A stretch of 64,000 bases of DNA, taken from positions 620,001 to 684,000 of the forward strand of contig JASISA010000007.1 of the NCBI GenBank assembly GCA_031771865.1, read 5' to 3'. The notes under the pieces were generated by a model. It saw nothing but the letters and a program-made list of their open reading frames with translations, was not told where the DNA came from and made no database searches. The translations under genes were made by a program, and so were the position numbers. Below, piece by piece: positions 35,142-45,744 of the stretch; position 1 is the first letter of the stretch, and each line of letters starts with the position of its first letter. This DNA comes from Nothophaeocryptopus gaeumannii. Lineage: Eukaryota; Ascomycota; Dothideomycetes; Mycosphaerellales; Mycosphaerellaceae.

Positions 35142-35640
35142 TTTGGAGAGGCAGACTGTCCTTGAGAAGAGTCGGAGGAGCGAAAACTATGAAGTAAAAG
35201 GGTGACCCTTCACCTGGGACGGCACTGCGTTCCTCTTACCCACGTCGATGGCCGTGGAAAACATGTGGCTTGGCATAGAACACCCTGTGAAGTCAACTTG
35301 AACACCGCGACTGCTTACTACGGGCATTTGAGAAGGTATATTTGCCACTCTTGCACAATTGCTCGCTCGATAAGGGGAACTTCAAGCGAATCATTAAGGT
35401 TTACTGCACTTTTCAACCCTTCTGCGCTACAACCCTGACCTGTCCGATATTGTTCTGGTCGATCCAGAGCACTCACAACACCGAGACGAGTCGTATTTCT
35501 GCGACAAGAGATATCAAGCTGCATGTTCAATCTTCATACTTCATCACAGCCGAATGTGACTGTGCTACCTTCTTTCCAGGACTGCACTTGGGCGTAACAA
35601 CATCCCTGGAAGCGCTCGAGCTCCTGTCGCCGCCTTTACT
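35142..35640. other. No supported gene
   Basis: About 500 bp upstream of the Myb-like gene. The overlapping chance frames lack motifs. Confidence 0.4.
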
Positions 35641-36003
35641 TTTCGCCCAATAGAGAGAAGGAAAAGCAGATCAAGAAGGACAAGACAATCAGCCGGCGCA
35701 CAACAGTGGGCGAAATAGCGAGCAACAACAGCAGTATATAGAAGCTAGCCAGGTGGGCTAGAAACGGAGAAGCCTATAGCATGCAGATTCCAACGATACA
35801 ACACAACGGGACAACGTACACGGACAACGAAGGCAAGGCAACAGCAATGGCAAGACACTTCTTCCCACCACCTGTTGAAGCCGACCTAAGCGACATTGAG
35901 GGTACTGAGTATCGTGAAGAGCTTACTGTCCAACAGAGGGTTAGCGCTACAACAGTCAAGACAATACTGAATACGCTACCACTAGACAAGGCACCAGGCC
36001 GCC
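35641..36003 (+). mobile_element. LINE fragment (start of reverse transcriptase)
   Basis: The plus frame reads IPTIQHNGTTYTDNEGKATA, MARHFFPPPVEADLSD and VKTILNTLPLDKAPGRR. This is the linker and first block of an I/Tad LINE reverse transcriptase (compare NDKAPG in the RIPed relic). It stops abruptly at 36003, just after the KAPG motif. Composition is normal, so this copy largely escaped RIP. Confidence 0.8.
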
Positions 36004-37122
36004 GGAGGTGTGTAAGGAAGAAAGCTATATCTTTCGAGTCTTTGCTGTACTCTCCTTCTAGGACGGAATCCGACTCTTCCTCCGCAGGCTCGCCTTCTGC
36101 AATGGAGACAGGGAAGGCGTTAACGCAGAAAGCGCCGAAGAAGGCATTATCGATTATCGCATCCACGGCCAGCTCCTCAGCTTTCTTACACGAGCGCGGT
36201 TAGGATAACGACCATCGGCATTAGTAACAAAGCCGACCATCTTGACTTCCTGGCAGAGAATCTGATGCTTCTCCCTATGGACCGTTAGGCCTGCTCGTTC
36301 TAGATCGCAGAGTACAGCATCAACTGAGACAAGGTGTTCAACAACGAACCGCCGTAGCCCCGGTTTGCAAGCTCATTGATCCGTGCGGCATAATCGAAGA
36401 CCGGTTCTAGGAGCGAATTGGCTAAAAGGTCGAAATCCTAGTCTATTAGGACCCCTTCCCCTTCTTTGCTGCGATGCGCAGCGTCAAAAGGACCCATCCC
36501 ACCCAAAAGGTCATCCAGAAACTCTAGGAAACCATTGGGGTCAGTGTTGCCGCTCATTCCTAGGGGCCTGGCACGCCTGGGCAGATCAACCCCAGGGGGT
36601 GATCTGCGTATTCGGAAAACAAGAGCATGGAATACGCTCCAATCGTTCCAGGAGCGTCCAAACCAGGGATCAACTCAGCCCGAGCGGCCTTAGTGGTCAA
36701 AGCTAGGCTAATTACTTTGCCACTCCGACTTTCCCCTTCTCGACAGCCTGAGACAAACTCTAGGCTAATTTGCTAGGGCTACCGTGGAAAGTGACAGTCT
36801 CGCGTTTCGCATTAGCGATCTATCCCTCCCAAGACCCGTTATCGCAATTTCGAGATGTAAGACGAACCTTCTACTGCCATGGGCGTCCAAGAAGCATCGG
36901 GGTGTTCGGGTTATTACTAATGAAGACGGCGAACCGGAAACGAACCCCAAACACAGCAATTAAGACGTTCTCGCAGTCCCCGATTAGTAAGGACTTTCCT
37001 CCAACCCTATTAAGATACAGGTCAATGTCGTCTCGTATAGCCAAGCTAAGTTCCTTAACAAGATGATAGGCCGGAATGCCTAAGGCAAGCATGCCTGAGG
37101 TATACCTATACCTACGTTACAC
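36004..37122 (-). mobile_element. Degenerate gypsy pol fragment
   Basis: On the minus strand a retropepsin-like piece (VLIAVFGVRFRFAVFIS, then NPNTPMLLGRPW) lies at about 37000-36875. A reverse-transcriptase thumb piece lies at about 36360-36200 (VVEHLVSVDAVLCDLERAGL, then CQEVKMVGFVTNADGRYP). Many stops interrupt the frame. It joins the LINE fragment directly at about 36003. Confidence 0.65.
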
Positions 37123-37522
37123 TAAGATGCATGGCATCAACTTAATATACAGGGAGGGCGGGTAGGGAGCTTTTTGGTAGTGCAGTTGGCCTCTGCAACG
37201 GCAGGTTGCAGGTGAATGAAGGAGAGAGCGTTGATTTGCTGGGAGGGCTCGATTATGCACGCCTGCCGCACAAACCGCTGAACGTTCCAGATACACGAAT
37301 TCCTGGAGCATGGAAGCCCTTCTTTAGCTAAGAGCGCATAATTCCCCTCTGAAGACCTGCCCTACTTGGTCTTTTACGACTTGGTAAGTTTTGCAACTCG
37401 TATCTAGACCTTAAGTATGTGCAGCTACCCACACTCTAGTCGCTATTGTACGTACGACTTCCTCCTTACCTTTATCAATTTACCTTGTCGAACCGAGAAT
37501 CACAAGACTCTTGTCGAATACT
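37123..37522. other. Upstream region of the interrupted cysteine-rich gene
   Basis: No supported coding sequence. The last 100-150 bases are pyrimidine-rich and directly precede the ATG at 37523, so they probably contain its promoter and leader. Confidence 0.4.
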
Positions 37523-37613
37523 ATGGAACTCTTGGGCTTAGCAACAATCGCTGCACTTCTACTTCCCCTATCATTAGGCTGGCATATAGGCGAACAATGC
37601 TGCTACTCGGGTG

Positions 37614-37621
37614 TTAGAACC
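37614..37621. repeat. Left 8-bp target-site duplication of hAT element
   Basis: TTAGAACC directly precedes the left inverted repeat and is repeated at 39517-39524. Eight bases is the diagnostic hAT duplication length. Confidence 0.95.
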
Positions 37622-39516
37622 CAGGGGTCTTGTTGGTCCGGTATAGATGGTAGAACCTGGTTATTGGTAACCAATAGTATAGTCAGTAGGGCAATCACAT
37701 GCTTACCGGTCAATATGGTAGCTGGTGAGTAAATGCTACCGGTAACCATGGTTACCAACTTCCTATCTCGGTATCCATTGCGCAGCCAGTCGGCATACTC
37801 GCCGGCGCCAAGGGCGGTACGCGTATGGGAAAAATCGACGCGTTTTCGCCGTGAATGTATCCAATCTTCCCATCTCTTTACCAATATCTCATACTGTCGT
37901 ATCTCGCCATGCCCAGCGTGTTGTCGTGGCTAGGTGTTGGTAGCTCTGAAGCTACTATCGTCTTATGCGAACAGAACCCCATTACTGCGCCTCTTCTCAT
38001 CCGGATACCTTCGAGCTTAGAAAGACCGAGTATGCGCGCCTCAAGAAGCATCAACAAGGTGTTGGTGAGGATCGAAAGACATGGAGTCCAGCCTGGCAGT
38101 TTGGCGAAGCGCTGCTGCGTTCGGATAACGTGCGGGTATACTACTGCTATCTCTGCGAAAAAGAAGGCCGGCATCAGCAGTTGAACGTCTTGAATGGAAC
38201 TCGAGGCGCTCTACATCACCTGTCTCAACACCACAGCATTAATAGCAAGGGCGAGAAAGTCGTGAAGTCCAGCGGCAGTCAGCAAACGATCGAGAGCGCT
38301 CAGGACTTTCATACCCTAGTAACGAAGACTCGTTACAACGAGTTCAAGTCCGCGTTGTTGCTGTGGGTTGTGTACTGCCAGATCGCCTTCAACATGGTCG
38401 AGAACCAGTACTTTCGCGAGCTCATAATGCTCCTCAACCCAGCTATTGGACTGCTGCTACCGGCCGCAGCCTCGACGATTCGGAAGTGGATTCTCTACGA
38501 GTATAACTCCTTCGTGTTGAAGCTCACGGGGGAGCTGGCATCGGCGCTGAGTGACGTTCACGTAATAGGATACTTCATCTCGGATAACGCGAAGTCGAAC
38601 GATGTCGCCGTCTCCTACGTGTGTAAGAAGCTCTGGCCGAACATGAATGAGAAGCAGATCAAGCAGCGCCGTCTACGATGTCTTGGACACATTATAAACC
38701 TCGTTGCCAGAGCTCTCATCATGGGCAAAGGTGCTGGCAAAGCACTGACCGATCTTGAAGCGAAAATCGGCAAAGGCGCTTTCGAGGCTGTGGATCTGTT
38801 CTGGCGCGGTCGCGGAGCAGTTGGAAAGCTCCATAATATCATCCGCTATATTCGTCGTCGCCACAGAGGTTGGAGGCGTTTGCTGCAATCAAGATGGGTG
38901 GAAAATGGTCGAAATACAATGTGCTTAAGGTAAGTAAGTTCAGAAGCTCGAAAGTTGAGGATCGTGCACCCGCGCTCAGCGGACTCCGGTCCACTGTGTC
39001 CAGAGTGTTTGGTTGGCTAACCCGCACGCGTTAAACACGGCGCTGGCGGCGACTAAGCCAAATCAAGTGTCGCTCTTTTCGATGACGATTTCTATACCGC
39101 AAGGCACCTCCGAGCTTCACATGCTAATTCTACAACTTCAGCTTGTTCTCAACAACGCCACGCGCTGGAACTCCTTCTTTTACATGATTCAACGAGCCAA
39201 GGACGTCGAGAAGCGTGTATGTGTCTACGAGACTGGTGGGGACCCCCGCAGCCTAAACACAAGGATAAAGAGGGCATACTGCTGGCTGCGTTTGACGAGG
39301 AAGATAAGATAGTTGAGGACTTCAAGACGGCTGAGGACCTGCTGATAAATGAGGATATTGCTACAACAACCAGGGCGACGACGAGGTCGAATAGATGGCT
39401 ATATTCACCTACAATAAGTCGGTAACCAACGGTATAGATGGTATGATCACATGCTAAACTTGGTCAGTATGGTAGGAGGCCTTATTACCATACCTACCGG
39501 ACCAACAAGACCCCTG
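37622..39516 (+). mobile_element. hAT DNA transposon, internally deleted, 1,895 bp
   Basis: Both ends carry a perfect 22-bp inverted repeat (CAGGGGTCTTGTTGGTCCGG plus TA) at 37622-37643 and 39495-39516, flanked by the 8-bp duplication TTAGAACC. Subterminal stretches are also related (ATCACATGCT followed by GGTCA.TATGGTAG on both sides). Inside is a decayed transposase. Perfect termini and duplication imply a recent insertion. The internal gene lacks essential parts, so movement would have needed an intact relative elsewhere. Confidence 0.95.
37965..39425 (+). pseudogene. hAT transposase remnant
   Basis: The frame 37965-38933 contains a BED-type zinc finger (YYCYLCEKEG and HHLSQHH), then KWILYEYNSFVLKLTGEL joined straight to GYFISDNAKSNDVAVSYV. 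It goes on to RRLRCLGHIINLVARAL and the GAVGKLHNIIRYIRR block. The segment that normally lies between the first two blocks, including the first catalytic Asp region, is missing. A further piece, LVLNNATRWNSFFYMIQRAK, follows in a separate frame near 39145. The C-terminal hAT dimerisation domain is absent. It is a deletion derivative, not a functional enzyme. Confidence 0.85.
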
Positions 39517-39524
39517 TTAGAACC
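39517..39524. repeat. Right 8-bp target-site duplication of hAT element
   Basis: TTAGAACC directly follows the right inverted repeat and matches 37614-37621. Confidence 0.95.
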
Positions 39525-39799
39525 TGCGCAGGAAAGGGTTTCTACGGCTGTGCTTTGCTCAACAAAATGGTTGCATGCGTAGGCTTCCTACCCCACAACG
39601 AGGCTTGTTTCTCGCAATGTGTAGCGCATAAGGGCAGCATCCCCAGGAGTGACCTAAGGTCTTATACGGGGAATGAGTAAGTAAAGGAGTCAAATGCGAT
39701 GTTTGTGAAGATTTGGAGCTAAGACAATTAAGCGGGATCTCCAGCAAATTATGCGTTTGCACTGGGTTCGATGCGAGTGTTCCAGCGGATTGCTTGTGA

Positions 39800-40206
39800 A
39801 TGTGAGTGCTTGATAAAGCGTGTATTGCATGTCTAAGGGAAGAAACTAGCTAATTCTCGTACCGAGATGAAGTGACGGGATTGACAAGCATCACGTGAAG
39901 AGTGCCTGGAGCGGCACACAGGAGCTAAGGGCATCGCGCTGGAACAAAACGACATGTCATATTACAAGGGCTATTGCGAAATGGACCAGGAACCTCTAGT
40001 AAACGACTTTTGGCAATTTTAGTCAAATTTATCTCTTGCATATGAATCTGAACGACATATTCTACTCTCGGTCTCTTGCTTCGCGAGCTCAAAAGTGCGG
40101 GAGAGGAACGACGTCTAAGTGACGTTGTAGAGCTCGGTATGTCTCCACTCAATAAATTCACAGAATCATTGCCTTCACTCACATTTGTCCCGCGAGAGGA
40201 GAGTTG
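39800..40206. other. Intergenic, convergent gene ends
   Basis: No supported gene between the cysteine-rich gene (plus) and the Myb-like gene (minus). A minus frame at 39925-40182 has no motif. Confidence 0.45.
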
Positions 40207-41118
40207 TTACCTCCTATTCTCAGGCGAGGCGGCGTATGATCTCGACTTCCTTTGCTTGAGGCTTGCGCCTTGCAATTTTCTTGCCATGGCCACTGACCGC
40301 GAAACTGGACTGTCGATGAAGCCATAGTATGGAACGGGCGGAGTCTCAATTCTCTTACGTTGGCTGTTAGCTTGCGTTTCAGATTGGCCCAGACTCTTGC
40401 TCGCTGGTGCTTCGGTCATTGCAGCCTTCTGTCCCTGTTGCGCTGCTCCTCGTCCTTCGGGCCTTGGCTGGTCTGACCTGGGTGGTAAATGCTCTCCGGT
40501 TTCCTCGAAATGATTCTCAACGTCACTTTGAGATTCGGGAGCTGTTGATCGACGGCCGAAAGTCATCGATTCTGCATCTGAACCCACATTCTGCTCATCA
40601 TCGTCTATCCATTTAGCTTCTTCGTAACTGTGCACAGCTGCTCTTTGCTCCCCTTTAGTGACGCCCTCAGGCCCCGCCAAAGACTGGAGCATGCGTGACC
40701 CAGCTGCAGCTGTACCTTCGCGAGCTGCAAGATTCAGACGAGGTGACTCTGATTTGATCGATATCGCTCTTCCAGAGTCGTCGCGATCCGATTGCAATTG
40801 CCTCTTTGAAGGTCCGCACGACATTGGAAGAACGATCCCTCGAGACCTTGGGCCTTCTTGTTTCATTTCCTTGGGTCGTTTCTCGCTTCCTTGCGCTCTC
40901 GAGACACCAAGCGATTTCCGCAACTTGAGCAGGTGCTCGCTTATGGCTCTCTCAGTTGGATGCTGAATCTTTTGGCCTTCTGGATACCGTCAGTGATGCT
41001 GGGCTGCATCGATGTTAGAGGTTTGATGCTCACCGAAGAGTCGCTTCCATCGATTCGCTACAGCTTTGTTGTTGACTCTGACTTCTGCGAGGACAGCCAG
41101 CAGAAGCCTTCGATCCAT
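40207..41118 (-). CDS. Myb/SANT-like domain protein with long basic/acidic tail
   Basis: Exon 41118-41034 reads MDRRLLLAVLAEVRVNNKAV and ANRWKRLF. An intron 41033-40980 (GTGAGC, CTGAC branch, TCCAG) joins to HPTERAISEHLLKLRKSLG in phase. This is the three-helix Myb/SANT-like fold of the fungal group with consensus W..E.DR.LLL and PTxRAIxEHL.KLRK. The rest (to 40207) is low-complexity, rich in Ser, Gln and charged residues. The total from this ATG is 285 residues. The conserved Trp (QWSAE) lies just upstream of the chosen ATG and an acceptor-like TTCCAG precedes it, so a further 5' exon is likely. Probably a nuclear DNA-binding or chromatin protein of unknown target. Confidence 0.6.
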
Positions 41119-41677
41119 TTCCGCACTCCATTGCACTGGAATTGTGACGAGGAAAGGATGTCTAATTGAGAGGCAACGCAACAGGTGATTCAGTTCGAGT
41201 GCAGCGATAGAGGAGTCCGTACAGCGTTACAAGCCTGTGCAGGCGAGTGCTGTACGTCACAAGATCGCAAGACCGATACGCACCTCACGAAATGCGACAC
41301 TCCTTGCCTGTTGCCGTCTCCAGACTTGCTCGACGTAGTGTCGTTCCTTTACAGCCTTCTCAACAGGGTGCTTGATTCTCTACGCACTGTTCAGATCCCT
41401 GTAGGTACAAAGCTGAGCCCTGCAGAGTCTGTGTCCTGCCAGCCACCCGTCATGGGTGCTTCTCACTTCACAGCTCTACACGACCACAGGCTGCGCGTTC
41501 CGGATAGGACGACGTGTGCTCTCGACGTAATTGCAAGATATGGATTCGGGGAGTTCATCGGAGCTGAGGTATAAGCTGGCTATCCTACACTCCTGCACTC
41601 AAGTCCGTTCTCAACTTTTCGTCAACCGCTTCTGCCCTCTGACTCCCATTCAATTCAGATTCAAAAGTCAGCGGACG
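41119..41677. other. Divergent intergenic region between two Myb-like genes
   Basis: About 560 bp separating a minus and a plus Myb-like gene. It probably holds both promoters and perhaps the missing first exon of the minus gene. No other feature supported. Confidence 0.45.
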
Positions 41678-42097
41678 ATGCCCTTATCCCCTAAGCAGAT
41701 GGAGCAGCTCGCTCTCATTTGGCAATGTTTCAAAACAATGCCAAAGGTACCCACCTCACCCTTCCCAACCACAGCGATGATCGAAATACTGATCGATCAG
41801 ATCGATTGCGAGAAGTTCAAAGATCTTGCTGGCCTTGCCTCAGTGAGGACCGCGGAGGTCACTGTCAGTGCCATCAAAGTCAAGCTCAGAAAGGAGTATG
41901 GCATTTGTGCTGGTGATGGAGCAACGAAGAAGACGGTTGCAACTTCACCGAAGAAGAGGGACGCCCCTGATTCTGGTGTCGACCTTCCGACTCCAGCGAA
42001 GAAAGTACGACGGTGCAAGAAGCGCAAGGTGATCTCCGATGACAGTGAGAGCGAGGATGCGTTGGTTGAGAGTTTTGAACAGGATGTTGAAGAGTAG
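41678..42097 (+). CDS. Small Myb/SANT-like nuclear protein, tandem paralog 1
   Basis: The N-terminus MPLSPKQMEQLALIWQCF, then KTMPK, starts a compact Myb-like domain completed by KFKDLAGLASVRTAEVTV and KVKLRKEYG. A 54-base in-frame segment after MPK (41747-41800, GTACCC to GATCAG) is best read as an intron, because the neighbour at 42570 has an intron at the identical codon. Spliced length is 121 residues, unspliced 139. The tail holds two basic clusters (TPAKKVRRCKKRKV) followed by an acidic end, typical of a small nuclear protein. Lineage-specific expansion is inferred from the adjacent paralog. Confidence 0.7.
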   Translation: MPLSPKQMEQLALIWQCFKTMPKVPTSPFPTTAMIEILIDQIDCEKFKDLAGLASVRTAEVTVSAIKVKLRKEYGICAGDGATKKTVATSPKKRDAPDSGVDLPTPAKKVRRCKKRKVISDDSESEDALVESFEQDVEE

Positions 42098-42569
42098 GGC
42101 GACGAAGGTACTGTATAACTCCATGGCTTGATGTGAACTTCAACGAATAAGGTTGTCCCCAACGATATCTCGCTCTCGAACTTACCTCGCCCTTTCAGTA
42201 CAGTCTAGACCAGTGACTCTACGAGAAAGAATTCAACTCGACGTCTGCTGGGATTCTATGAAGCTGCGTATTGGTTCGTTCTTTGACGGAAGAGATCCAA
42301 TCCCTGCTCGGCCTGTGCGATCTAAGTTTCTATCGCACGAACAAGGTTGCTCATTGATACTTCACGTAGAATGGAACAGTCGATCCTCGGTCAAACGAGA
42401 AGTCTGTCCATAGGTACATTCGTGCGAACGCCCGCCCGCCCGCTCGCTTGCCACCTTCGGTTCGGAGCAGATAAAAGGTTGTGTTGGAACTTCATCCTCA
42501 TCTCGAGACTGTTGCACGCCACGGACTCACTCAACAGCTTCATACCAGCCCAATACTTCACCAGTCACT
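42098..42569. other. Intergenic between tandem Myb-like paralogs
   Basis: 472 bp with no supported gene; presumably the 3' UTR of one and promoter of the other. Confidence 0.45.
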
Positions 42570-43069
42570 ATGCCTCTATCGACCAAACAAACCCACCAAC
42601 TCGCCCTCGCTTGGCAATGCATGGACACCATGCCCAAGGTGAACCATCACCCTCACCACCCTTCCACCTCCGACATCCTTCAAAGATGCTAACCAAACAG
42701 ATCAATCTCGACAAGTTCAAAACTGTAGCAGGATTGGGCTTACATGAGAGCGCCCGCTGCTGCATCAAGACAATCAAGAAGAAGCTCCAAGAGGAGTATG
42801 ACGTGTTGTCGACTAGCAGTGTTGTGCCTACGCCTCCTACGACTCCGCCGGCGAAGAAGAGGAAAGTGGTGGAGGACGAAACGGTTCCAAAGGTACGGGC
42901 TCAGAGTGGTCGAAGTTGCAAGAAACGCAAGTCGTATGCGGAGAGTGAGAGTGATGAGGACGAGACGACTGCGTCGGTGGAGGAAGCTGATGAATTTCCG
43001 GGAGTCGATGAGAAACGTAGTGCTAAGAGCAACAGAGGCGAGGAGCAGATCGCCACTCCTGGTGTCTGA
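42570..43069 (+). CDS. Small Myb/SANT-like nuclear protein, tandem paralog 2
   Basis: Exon 1 (42570-42638) encodes 23 residues, MPLSTKQTHQLALAWQCM and DTMPK, the same length and ending as paralog 1. An intron 42639-42700 (GTGAAC, branch TGCTAAC, ACAG) is not a multiple of three and must be spliced. Exon 2 (42701-43069) gives KFKTVAGLGLHESARCCI and KTIKKKLQEEYD, completing the domain, then PPAKKRKVVEDE, CKKRKSYAESESDEDE and an acidic tail. Total 145 residues. It is a recent-looking duplicate of 41678-42097 with the same phase-0 intron position. Confidence 0.75.
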
Positions 43070-43989
43070 GATCCTGTGCTCCTACGAAAGGTCTGGGGTT
43101 GTTGGGTTACAGTCAGTTTCGAGAATGTATGTCTTACTGTATCGTGTAGGCGTCGTTAGCAGGGTCTGCGGATCAAGCTTTTTGTTGAAGATCGACTCCT
43201 CTTCCCTTTCGTCTTGATACCAGGCAGATATAAGTCACCCTCTGTAGCATAGCGTAGAGAGCCCTCTTCACTTACGAACCTGCCCCACGTTGGTCCGTGC
43301 GAGTTTGGTGAGCTCCAAAATATAGGCTGGTCGACAGTGAAGTCCAAGCTCAGAGGCACAAACATGGGAGCTATGGTTGTATACTTTCAGCCAATGCCTC
43401 ATAGTGCTTTCACAAGGTTCTTGAGTCGTGGGCTGGCGCATGTAGCTATGAGCCATGGCAAGACGTAAAGTGACCACGGAGAACGTCGGTGCTGCAGGGC
43501 TTGGGATGCTCCAACCTACTACTAGTCGGGGTCAGATGCTCCTAGTGCGATGAGTTTCTGATTGCAGAAAGAGGACAGATTCTGGTCAGCGTCTGCCATG
43601 TTTGTGGGGTGTTGGCCGTCTAGACTTGCTATGTTATACATTGTGGTTGAGGTGTGAAGCCAGCAAGTGCTTCCTCATCACATGGGACAGTCCAGCAGTG
43701 ATGAGGGAGTGTCTTGCGAGTGGTCGATATGGAGCCAGGATGGCTGGTGCCAGAGCACATCAATAAAGCTTCATTCCACGAGAAGTTCCAGTCCCACGTC
43801 GAGAACCTGTAGTATGAGCATGTGAACCACACGGGGTAACACAAGTCAAGACGCCATCTCTGATCGCCACGGATAGCTGCGCGAAGCCCATCTGCAAGCG
43901 TTGCGCGACACATTTCTTACTCCGCTTCGAAACGGCGAAACAACTCAAGCTCACCAAAATTCTTTCCGGCGAGCCATTATCAAGTAGGC
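43070..43989. other. Intergenic, about 920 bp
   Basis: No supported gene; several short overlapping frames without motif. Confidence 0.45.
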
Positions 43990-44831
43990 ATGTCGTGCAG
44001 CAAACTGCAACTGACGCAACATGACCTTCATTTGATGGCAATGGCTTGGCATTGTTTCGATGGCGCTCTTCCCAAAGTCACTCCAAGAAGCTTGCCAAAC
44101 GCGCGGGCATGACGAATGAGGGCTCCGCCTACAATGCCTGGAGGCGGATCACGGAGAAACTCAAGGCACAGGGCCAAATGCCAATCAATGGATCCGTTGG
44201 AGTCAGGACCAGCAAGCCTTCCAAACCCGAGAAGGGGAAGTCCAGGCAGATCGACTCTGGCAGTGTCCAAGATCAAAGGTGCCAGAAGCTCCGCGAGCAG
44301 GGCAATTGTTTCAAGGGCGTGAAAGTAGAGGTCGACGAAGGAAAGAGCCCCCCTCGGCACGAGCTTTGCGAAGTGTCTGCTGAGAAAGGTGCTGCTGGCC
44401 GAGTTGATACGCCCATGTCCGCAATCGCCGAATCGAGCAATGCGGCATTCAGAAATGGAAATTCAGAGAGCAGCACGTGCGATGCCGTCAATGTGGCAGA
44501 TTCTGCAGGCCTGGAGAAAGAAGCTATCAAGCTTCCAGAAGAGAAGCCGAAGGCAGTGCTACCGGAGGCCAGCGCGCAACGTCTGGATTCTCAGGCCTTA
44601 GAAATTGTCCCTGGAGCCGCAAATGAAGAGGACACCATCCAAGTCACTCATTTCAAGCGGACTCGGCCTCGTAAGACAGCCGATGACAGCTATGAGGACT
44701 ACGAGCCTCCAACGAAGAAGTTCAGGGGCATTGCACGTAAAGTCCTTGGTGATGCCACGAGCAACTGGAAGGCTCCGTCAATGCTCAGTGATGATGAGGG
44801 ATCTTTGCACTTGTCCGATGTTTCTAGGTAG
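43990..44831 (+). pseudogene. Myb/SANT-like paralog 3 with a frame break in the domain
   Basis: The ATG at 43990 reads MSCSKLQLTQHDLHLMAMAW and HCFDGALPK, matching the first half of the paralogs' domain. The second half (KLAKRAGMTNEGSAYNAWRR, then ITEKLKAQG) is present in a different frame from about 44082. No intron of usable length separates them, so one base appears lost around 44077-44084, at the same site where the paralogs carry their intron. The remainder is a long low-complexity tail to 44831, with PPTKKFRGIARKVLG near the end. Either a pseudogene, a sequencing error, or a protein starting at ATG 44046 with only half a domain. Confidence 0.55.
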
Positions 44832-45744
44832 ACGAATGCTGTGCGGGGTGGCGTTGTTCTCGATTGGACTCGGGCCTGGAGGGAGGGCGAGGGTGGAATG
44901 GAGCCTATACCGAGTAGCGAGGAGAATGAATGTTCTTGGTGTTAATTTTAATCTACGCTGTAGTACTCAATCAGCCCTGAAGTGCGAGAAAGTGATTAGC
45001 AGGTTGAGTCGTTATAGAACTATCAAAATGCTCGACTTGTGGGGCAAAACTCTTCATCCACTCGGCCAGACCGCTCTTTGTGTGCAGATCTTGGTGGAAG
45101 AGAAGTGAGATAAGGTGACGAAGGAGTCAGTCCTCCAGAAAGAAAGGGTATGCATGCATGTGAAAGTGCTCGGCCTATTCCTTCAGCCGCGTGTCATCTT
45201 TGGTCGGGCATTCGCCGGTGCGGGCGGCGGGCGGCTGACTTGGGTCACCCGCCATGGCAATCTTCACATGCAAATGACGCAGATCTTCCTTCCAAAAGAT
45301 GTCCAATTCCAGGGTCGTGCCTTCGGAATGATTGTGATACCGGGCCTGTTTGATGGAGGAGACTGAGCAATCGTAATTGCCTCGCTTCACGGAAGATGTC
45401 GAGTATCGCGATAGCGACAGCCGTCGGCAATTGCTCGAAATGTCAGTTTGCTAGACTGCGGAAGCCACGAGGACCGAGATGGAGTACTGTGGGGAAAGCG
45501 CGATGCAGTACGAAGCCGCCGTGGCTGACTCGCACACACGCCAAGTCCACTCAATCCACATGGATGAACATCGAGGCTTTGTTGTCTGCCGATGCCGAGG
45601 TCCAAGAGCTGGGATGCTGGCAGCGTCAGTGCTCATGACCAGCGTGACTTCAACCCACCACTTCTACTGCGCTCTGCTGTTCCTTCCACTCTCCTCTACA
45701 TCACCCTCTCCACCTTTCCTTCTATATTACATATCACCGCGAAC
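44832..45744. other. Intergenic, boundary of accessory and core segments
   Basis: About 910 bp without a supported gene. Pyrimidine-rich sequence (CCTCTACATCACCCTCTCC) directly upstream of 45745 fits the leader of the beta-oxidation gene. Confidence 0.5.

Larger units (their letters stand above)
37523..39799 (+). pseudogene. Small secreted cysteine-rich protein gene (effector-like), split by an hAT element
   Basis: An ATG at 37523 opens a classic signal peptide (MELLGLATIAALLLPLSLGW) followed by a Cys-Cys pair. After 33 whole codons the frame meets the hAT element at 37622. Ignoring the element and one copy of the 8-base target duplication, the frame resumes exactly at 39525. It runs to a GTAAGT donor at 39677 and an acceptor ATTAAG ending at 39732, then ends with TGA at 39797-39799. 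The uninterrupted gene would encode about 105 residues with ten cysteines after the signal peptide (2 before the insertion, 8 after). That is a typical composition for a disulfide-rich apoplastic effector or antimicrobial-type protein; I assign no family. Each step is seen in the sequence; the role is inference. In this strain the gene cannot make its product. Confidence 0.75.

Noticed and set aside
39559..39762. Minus frame over the right part of the cysteine-rich gene
   Set aside because: Shadow; the plus strand gives a signal peptide gene with intron and conserved phase across the transposon.
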